Positions 59,540 through 64,000 of a stretch of 64,000 nt of DNA are shown in pieces. The number at the start of each line of letters is the position of its first letter. The stretch's first letter is position 1. The stretch is from Sphingomonas montana (GTDB taxonomy: Bacteria; Pseudomonadota; Alphaproteobacteria; Sphingomonadales; Sphingomonadaceae), in assembly GCF_001956315.1 (NCBI RefSeq), contig NZ_MOLY01000042.1, forward strand, positions 206,715-270,714. The letters run 5' to 3'. A program made the position numbers and the translations under genes. Below the pieces are notes generated by a model that saw only the letters and a list, made by a program, of their open reading frames with translations, was not told the DNA's origin and ran no database searches.

Positions 59540-61764
59540 GATTCTTTCCAGGTCAGTATGAGGTGGCCGTTCGCCGGCACGACGTAGTCGATCCGGTCGG
59601 CAGAGCTTTGGTGCGGTCGAATGATGTCACCGTCGGCGACCGTGACGGTGGTCTTGCCCAGTTTTCGTCGCTTTGCGCGGACGATGCTCAACCCCGCCTT
59701 GCAGTTTTCACCACCGGCCAGCGCGATCGTCAGTGCGCGGTCCCCGGTCCGTTCCATCGATTGTACGAATTGATCGCAATAGATCCGAAACGGGGCACCA
59801 TCGATGCGGTGGAAACTCCGCGTGGCGAAGATGAAGGCGGCACCGGCACCGTAGACTTCCTGCCCGACCTGTCCGGCCGCCTGACCATCGACGTACAGGT
59901 CCTCGACCGGGAAGGAGAGATTGCGGTCGATATGCCCGTTGGTCTCCCGCTGTTTCGACGACAGGGCTTCCGGCGGCAGCGCGTCGGGGTAGAAGTACCA
60001 GGCACGGTCAAGCGCATATCGGCAATATTCGCCGATCAGCATGCGGGCGGCGGGTTCGAGGTCAGGGCCGCTGTCGGCCAGATACCGTTCGAACGCCGTG
60101 AAGGAATCGAAGCATTCGTAGATTGCCATGTAGGGCGCATCCTGCAGGCAGGTGACGCCCATGAAGTTCTTGTAATGAACGGCGTGCCCGATCTCGCTCT
60201 CCCAGATGGCACAGTTGTGGAAGAAGCTGGCGAGGTAGACGTAGCTTTGTTCGAGATAAACGATGCGATTCGTGATGCGCCACAACCGCATACACGCAGC
60301 GGCACCCCAGGCGGTGAGATTGGCCTGATAGTTGACGCTGAAGCGCAGGCCCATCGCCGCGTCGATCGCTGCCCGCGCCTCGTCTAGGAACCGTTTGTCG
60401 TCGGTCAGTTCGAACGCCTGCAACATCACCCAAGCATAGATGCCGCCAACGTCGGTCTGGCCGCGGCCATCCGCGCCCGCCACGTCAGTGATGACGGTGA
60501 AGTCGGTGACCTTGTACTGGACCGGCCATTTATAGGCGAAATGATGAGCGGCCTTGATGCCGAAATCGATCGATTTGAGCAGCAGCGTTTTCGCGGTCTC
60601 GTCGCCATCCAGCGCGAGGAAGCCCAGATTTAGCATGGGGTGGTACAGATACCAGCTATCGACGGCGTCCGCGTCCTTGTCGGTACCGACATTCGGCAAA
60701 TAGCGACGCAACGACTCTATCTTTTTGTCGTAGAACTTTTCTAGTCCGGCTTTCAGTTGCGTTTCGAGCGCGTGCGGCGTGCCGTTCCATTTGCCCCAGT
60801 CATGAATGGCAGCAATGATCGACATCTGGACCATAATGTCGGGATATTCCGCATTCGTGTACGGGTGTATGTACCGGTGGCCATAATGCTCGATTGTTGC
60901 CTCCGGCGCATGATCGATATCGTGCAACGTCCGTTCCGCACGGTCCACCCAGTTGCGGAATTCGACGCCCGGCAGTGCCAGCGTCTTGTAGGCGACACCG
61001 AGCATCTGGATAAACCGGCGTGCCGAGTCCCGTTCATGCGGTGGCGCATCATGCCGGAACACGAGGATCGCATCGGAAAGCGTGATTTCAACCCCGGCCG
61101 GCAGGGGGCCGATCGGGGGTACGACACCGGGTTCCGGAGTCGGCAGCATATAGCCCAGTTCCGGCCATGTCCCGCCGACCGCCCCGTCAGGCGTGGTTCC
61201 GGTTGTCCTGTAATAGTCGTTCATGGCGGTCAGATTCTGAACGTACAGGACGTCGCCGAACCGCGGCTGGTCAAGGTGGAAGTACAGGACGCCGACATTC
61301 AGCCCTCGCTGGGCAGCTTCCACAGCCCCGACCGCGCCGAGCGGATCATCCTTCTCATCCAAAGGATAGAGGTCGCGTGGCATGAAGGGCAGCACGATCG
61401 GCGCGGACGGCGTGAACCGCACCGTCATGCCCAGATTTTCAAGCGCGCTTGCGCCCGCGCGAAGGATGATGACATGGACGCCGAGTGCGCTGGTGACGCG
61501 CAGTCTCGCCGTTTCGTCCGACTGCGCGTCAAGTGCGACGCAACTGAACGCGCCGACAACATAGGCGGCCCGGAGCGCGATCCCGCCGCGGCCCTCGCGG
61601 CGGACGAACACAACGACGGAGTCAGTCGTCGCCCGCACTTCGACGTCGAGTTCGCCGAGTGGAAAACACGCTATGGCCTTTCCTGAGCGCCCTTCGCAAG
61701 GCTGACGCATGACCATGAGGTGAGGACTGACGGCCGTCGCGACGTTCCGATTCATCGTTGCCAT
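59536..61764 (-). CDS. Unrecognised 742-aa protein, six-hairpin-glycosidase-like
   Basis: Residues about 1-230 are beta-rich; about 240-690 are helix-rich with W/Y/H-rich repeats (H-D-W-G-K-W-N-G-T, D-S-W-Y-L-Y-H-P-M-L-N-L, H-H-F-A-Y-K-W-P-V-Q-Y, V-G-G-I-Y-A-W-V-M-L-Q-A). This beta-sandwich plus helical (alpha/alpha)6-like layout is that of several glycoside hydrolases and polysaccharide lyases, but I recognise no family and no secretion signal. Coupled to the SDR gene (4-nt overlap). GAGGG sits five bases before ATG 61764. Operon partners suggest action on a sugar conjugate. Confidence 0.75.
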   Translation of the reverse strand: MATMNRNVATAVSPHLMVMRQPCEGRSGKAIACFPLGELDVEVRATTDSVVVFVRREGRGGIALRAAYVVGAFSCVALDAQSDETARLRVTSALGVHVIILRAGASALENLGMTVRFTPSAPIVLPFMPRDLYPLDEKDDPLGAVGAVEAAQRGLNVGVLYFHLDQPRFGDVLYVQNLTAMNDYYRTTGTTPDGAVGGTWPELGYMLPTPEPGVVPPIGPLPAGVEITLSDAILVFRHDAPPHERDSARRFIQMLGVAYKTLALPGVEFRNWVDRAERTLHDIDHAPEATIEHYGHRYIHPYTNAEYPDIMVQMSIIAAIHDWGKWNGTPHALETQLKAGLEKFYDKKIESLRRYLPNVGTDKDADAVDSWYLYHPMLNLGFLALDGDETAKTLLLKSIDFGIKAAHHFAYKWPVQYKVTDFTVITDVAGADGRGQTDVGGIYAWVMLQAFELTDDKRFLDEARAAIDAAMGLRFSVNYQANLTAWGAAACMRLWRITNRIVYLEQSYVYLASFFHNCAIWESEIGHAVHYKNFMGVTCLQDAPYMAIYECFDSFTAFERYLADSGPDLEPAARMLIGEYCRYALDRAWYFYPDALPPEALSSKQRETNGHIDRNLSFPVEDLYVDGQAAGQVGQEVYGAGAAFIFATRSFHRIDGAPFRIYCDQFVQSMERTGDRALTIALAGGENCKAGLSIVRAKRRKLGKTTVTVADGDIIRPHQSSADRIDYVVPANGHLILTWKES

Positions 61765-61776
61765 CTTGACCCTCGC

Positions 61777-62301
61777 TCAGACTTTTGCCGTGCCGGAACC
61801 ACTTTCCGCGTAAAGCGATGCGTAACGCCGCGTCACCAGCGGCAGGGACTCGCCGATCCACTGCGCCATGCTCTGTTCCTCGCCGAGCGATTGCTGCAAC
61901 AGCGACGTCGTCTGGGTGAACCCCGCATCTTCCGAGAGTGTCAGGAGCGACGTGTAGGCGGCGATCTCGAAATGCTCGAAGGCATAGTTGGCGAAACTGT
62001 TCTTCAGGATCTCGTCGCCTGCCACCGTGTGGGCGATTGCGGCCAGGCCGCCGGACAGGCCCAGACCCATATCCTTCAGCGCGGATCCCTTGGTGTCGAA
62101 CCCGGCCAGTATCTCGTCCAGCCGGGCGATCTGCCGGTTGGTCTCCTCAATATGCAGGCGGAGTCGATCGGCGACCTCGGGATAATGTTCGATGCGCGCG
62201 ACCTGTGGGCTCATGATCGACAGTGCCTGTTTTTCGACCGCATGAAGATTGATGGCACCGGTGATGAAGAGTTCGGACAATGTGCGTTCGGATGTCGTCA
62301 T
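61777..62301 (-). CDS. Ferritin-like DUF892 (YciE/YciF-type) protein
   Basis: 174 residues, a helical bundle: F-I-T-G-A-I-N-L-H-A-V-E-K-Q-A-L, H-I-E-E-T-N-R-Q-I-A-R-L, Y-A-F-E-H-F-E-I-A-A-Y and L-G-E-E-Q-S-M-A. The E-x-x-H patterns suggest a di-iron site as in ferritin-like stress proteins. YciE/YciF-like genes respond to osmotic or oxidative stress in other bacteria. AAGGAA precedes ATG 62301. It is 12 bases upstream of the 742-residue gene. Confidence 0.88.
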   Translation of the reverse strand: MTTSERTLSELFITGAINLHAVEKQALSIMSPQVARIEHYPEVADRLRLHIEETNRQIARLDEILAGFDTKGSALKDMGLGLSGGLAAIAHTVAGDEILKNSFANYAFEHFEIAAYTSLLTLSEDAGFTQTTSLLQQSLGEEQSMAQWIGESLPLVTRRYASLYAESGSGTAKV

Positions 62302-62332
62302 GTCGTTGGGTTCCTTGGCTGGCGTTGAAGGG

Positions 62333-63238
62333 TCAGAGCGGCGAACCGGCGCGACAGCGTTCCAGTTCGACGGGATCGTGCGCGCAGGTGACGGACACTT
62401 CGGCACGCTGTTCGATCGAGAGGCTGCGCAGCCGCCCTTGGTTGGCCATGCGGCTGGTCGCATCGACTTCCATTAATCGCTGGTACGCGCGCAGGCCCGG
62501 CGTGCAGTGCCGCCGCGCTTGCCGCATTTCACCACGATGGAAATAGGCATCGCCAGCATGGAGCAGCCAGCGTCCGTCGGCCCCGCGGATCGCAACGCCG
62601 GCGTGGCCCCAGGTATGGCCAGGCAGCGGCACGAGCAGTATCTCGGGCGGCAGCCCGTCCAGATTGCGCACCGCGTCGAAACCGAACCAGGGTTCGCCCG
62701 AGGCGCCGTAATGACGCCAGTTGCGTACGTCGTTCAGTTGCGACGTGCGCCAGCGGTTGCGCGCGACGACGCCCACGTGCGGCCCCGTCGCATCATCATA
62801 TTCACGCGCCATCACGTGAACGACGGCGTTCGGAAAATCCTCCAGCCCGCCGGCATGGTCGAAATCGAGATGCGTCGCGACGATGTGGCGGACGTCCGAC
62901 GCGCGAAAACCCAGCGCCTCGATCTGTCGGATTGCGGTGTCGCATTCCCGCAGGCGAATGTTCAGGAGCAGCCGCCACGGCCGGGTGATGCGCGGTTCCG
63001 GACCGCGGTGCGGATGGGCGACATCGCGCAAACCATAGCCGGTATCGACCAGCACCAGCCCGTGCGCGTCCGTCTCGATCAGCAGGCAATGGCATATGAT
63101 CCGGCCGAGCAACCCCCTGCTGCGCCCGTCAAAGAGCGCCCCGCCCAGGGGGCAGTCCGTGCCGCAGTTCAGATGGTGGATGCGCAACGCCGGTTCCCAT
63201 CGTTCGAGGATCAACCCGCCCCAAAAAGGGCGGATCAT
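62333..63238 (-). CDS. MBL-fold metallo-hydrolase
   Basis: 301 residues with the metal motif T-H-L-D-F-D-H-A-G-G (His123, Asp127, His128), later P-G-H-T-W-G-H and H-A-G-D-A. The HxDxDH in place of HxHxDH is seen in AHL lactonase-like and other enzymes of this fold; the first ligand is His123, and the usual second His is Asp125 here. Lactonase or esterase activity fits the rest of the cluster. ATG 63238 starts 4 bases after the DUF4142 stop. Confidence 0.86.
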   Translation of the reverse strand: MIRPFWGGLILERWEPALRIHHLNCGTDCPLGGALFDGRSRGLLGRIICHCLLIETDAHGLVLVDTGYGLRDVAHPHRGPEPRITRPWRLLLNIRLRECDTAIRQIEALGFRASDVRHIVATHLDFDHAGGLEDFPNAVVHVMAREYDDATGPHVGVVARNRWRTSQLNDVRNWRHYGASGEPWFGFDAVRNLDGLPPEILLVPLPGHTWGHAGVAIRGADGRWLLHAGDAYFHRGEMRQARRHCTPGLRAYQRLMEVDATSRMANQGRLRSLSIEQRAEVSVTCAHDPVELERCRAGSPL

Positions 63239-63242
63239 TCGA

Positions 63243-63809
63243 TCACATGCCCTGGTGAGATGCCGGTTCGCCGGTCTGCATCTTCTCGGCCGCCGTCAGA
63301 TGTTGTTTGACGACAGGCACGGCCTTGTTCGCAGACATGCGGAGCGGTGCCTGATCGCCGCTCGTCCCATAGCTCTGGTGCAGGTCGAGCGCGGCTTGGT
63401 GCGCGGGAACCTGCTGGCCAAGATAGAGACGATCGAAGTCTGCTGCGGGCGCGGTCTGCAACTCCGCGATCGACGCCGCCGCACCCGTATCGAGCGTAGC
63501 GGGCGGTGGCGTCAAACCAGCCTTTTTCGCGGCGGACAGCGTTGCCGCAGTTGTTCTCTGGTGATGCTTGATGAGCATGGCGGCATAGCGGCGGACCGCC
63601 GGGTTCCGCGACTTGGCTACCGCCAAGCGGCTCGAACTGATCTCGTAAAGATCGCTCCGCCCCGCCGCCATGACATAAGGCTCGGCCTGAACCTTGGCGG
63701 CCGCTGGGGGTGGAGGAGGGGGCGTCTGCGCCAGCACCGGACTGTTGACGGTCGCGAAAGCGAACGCGAGTGGCAAGGACCGGTAAAGCTTCGACAGATA
63801 TGTCTTCAT
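63243..63809 (-). CDS. DUF4142 domain-containing secreted protein
   Basis: 188 residues with a signal peptide (K-L-Y-R-S-L-P-L-A-F-A-F-A-T-V, cleavage after V-L-A-Q) and a Pro-rich linker, then the ferritin-like DUF4142 four-helix core: Y-E-I-S-S-S-R-L-A, R-R-Y-A-A-M-L-I-K-H-H-Q and F-D-R-L-Y-L-G-Q-Q-V-P-A-H. Function unknown, often in stress loci. ATG 63809 is chosen for the signal peptide. Confidence 0.87.
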   Translation of the reverse strand: MKTYLSKLYRSLPLAFAFATVNSPVLAQTPPPPPPAAAKVQAEPYVMAAGRSDLYEISSSRLAVAKSRNPAVRRYAAMLIKHHQRTTAATLSAAKKAGLTPPPATLDTGAAASIAELQTAPAADFDRLYLGQQVPAHQAALDLHQSYGTSGDQAPLRMSANKAVPVVKQHLTAAEKMQTGEPASHQGM

Positions 63810-63879
63810 AACCACGCCTTTCGATACATGCGCCGAACGTAGAGCGGGGCCGGCACCAAACGGCGCCGGCCTCACCGGT

Positions 63880-64000
63880 TCAACCGATCTGCTGCGTCTG
63901 AGCACCACTGTCCGGGCGGGCCGGCCCGAGATCGGGCGTATCGCCCATCGGCTCGTTGCGGAACACGGTGAACTCGCCCTTGCCGTCGATCGACGGCCCG
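63880..64000 (-). CDS. C-terminal fragment of a leftward gene, possibly manganese catalase
   Basis: Only the last 39 codons and stop are inside the window: G-P-S-I-D-G-K-G-E-F-T-V-F-R-N-E-P, then P-D-L-G-P. This recalls the C-terminal tail of manganese-containing catalases (S-x-D-G-K-G-E-F), which are frequent beside DUF4142 and DUF892. The active site is outside the window, so the assignment is tentative. Stop lies 70 bases before the DUF4142 ATG, so it heads the nine-gene run. Confidence 0.5.
   Translation of the reverse strand, partial: GPSIDGKGEFTVFRNEPMGDTPDLGPARPDSGAQTQQIG

Noticed and set aside
31020..64000. Right attachment site for the tRNA-Gln element
   Set aside because: I looked for a copy of the tRNA 3' end (ggttcgaaccctgcc) and saw none, so no attR is claimed.

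Overview
The window looks like a chromosomal segment of a high-GC alphaproteobacterium, most likely Sphingomonas or a close sphingomonad. Signs are GC-rich codon use, an ATP12-type F1 chaperone, the imuA-imuB-dnaE2 mutagenesis cassette behind an alphaproteobacterial GAAC-N7-GAAC LexA box, a DUF6880-like protein, HWE-family histidine kinases, and many short palindromic repeats of the 'atcccggacttgatccgggat' kind between genes. No sequence search was run; family names come from reading the proteins.

1-31 kb is ordinary core or near-core genome. In order: a pterin dehydratase (phhB); a two-gene osmoprotectant ABC transporter whose permease and binding protein are fused; a PspC protein with two tiny paralogous secreted peptides; a leftward set of two SDRs, an APH-like kinase and an acyl-CoA dehydrogenase; ATP12, a small membrane protein, a HAD phosphatase, an RluC-type pseudouridine synthase, crcB (with a candidate fluoride riboswitch over its ribosome binding site) and a MAPEG protein; rarD; tRNA-Pro; an alcohol dehydrogenase; a nucleosidase-like protein; a COG2509 flavoprotein; an extensin-like lipoprotein; a LOG protein; imuA-imuB-dnaE2; and a lipase-like protein, thioesterase, MarR regulator and ilvE. 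The mutagenesis cassette is the most unusual part: repeat elements lie before, between and, in frame, inside imuB and dnaE2.

31-37 kb begins at a tRNA-Gln gene followed directly by a large tyrosine recombinase: the left edge of an integrated element. It is less GC-rich, gene-poor, and holds two orphan proteins (one with an HUH-like motif), a broken quinone-reductase-like gene and a hexamer microsatellite. No matching right attachment site was seen.

37-54.5 kb is an accessory or stress region: an M61 peptidase, a DUF2243 membrane protein with a CxxC mini-protein, three HWE histidine kinases and two near-identical-architecture single-domain response regulators around a Crp/Fnr regulator and an extra NDUFS4-like complex I subunit, two copies of an 87-residue unknown protein (one beside an intact FNT channel, one beside only the last codons of a second FNT gene), an SDR and a YdeP-like molybdopterin oxidoreductase.

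55-64 kb is one tight leftward run of nine genes. From upstream to downstream: a protein cut by the window end (possibly manganese catalase), DUF4142, an MBL hydrolase, DUF892 ferritin-like, a 742-residue unrecognised helical-barrel-like protein, an SDR, a zinc-dependent dehydrogenase, a lactonase-type propeller and an MFS transporter. It combines stress proteins with what looks like a sugar or polyol oxidation route.
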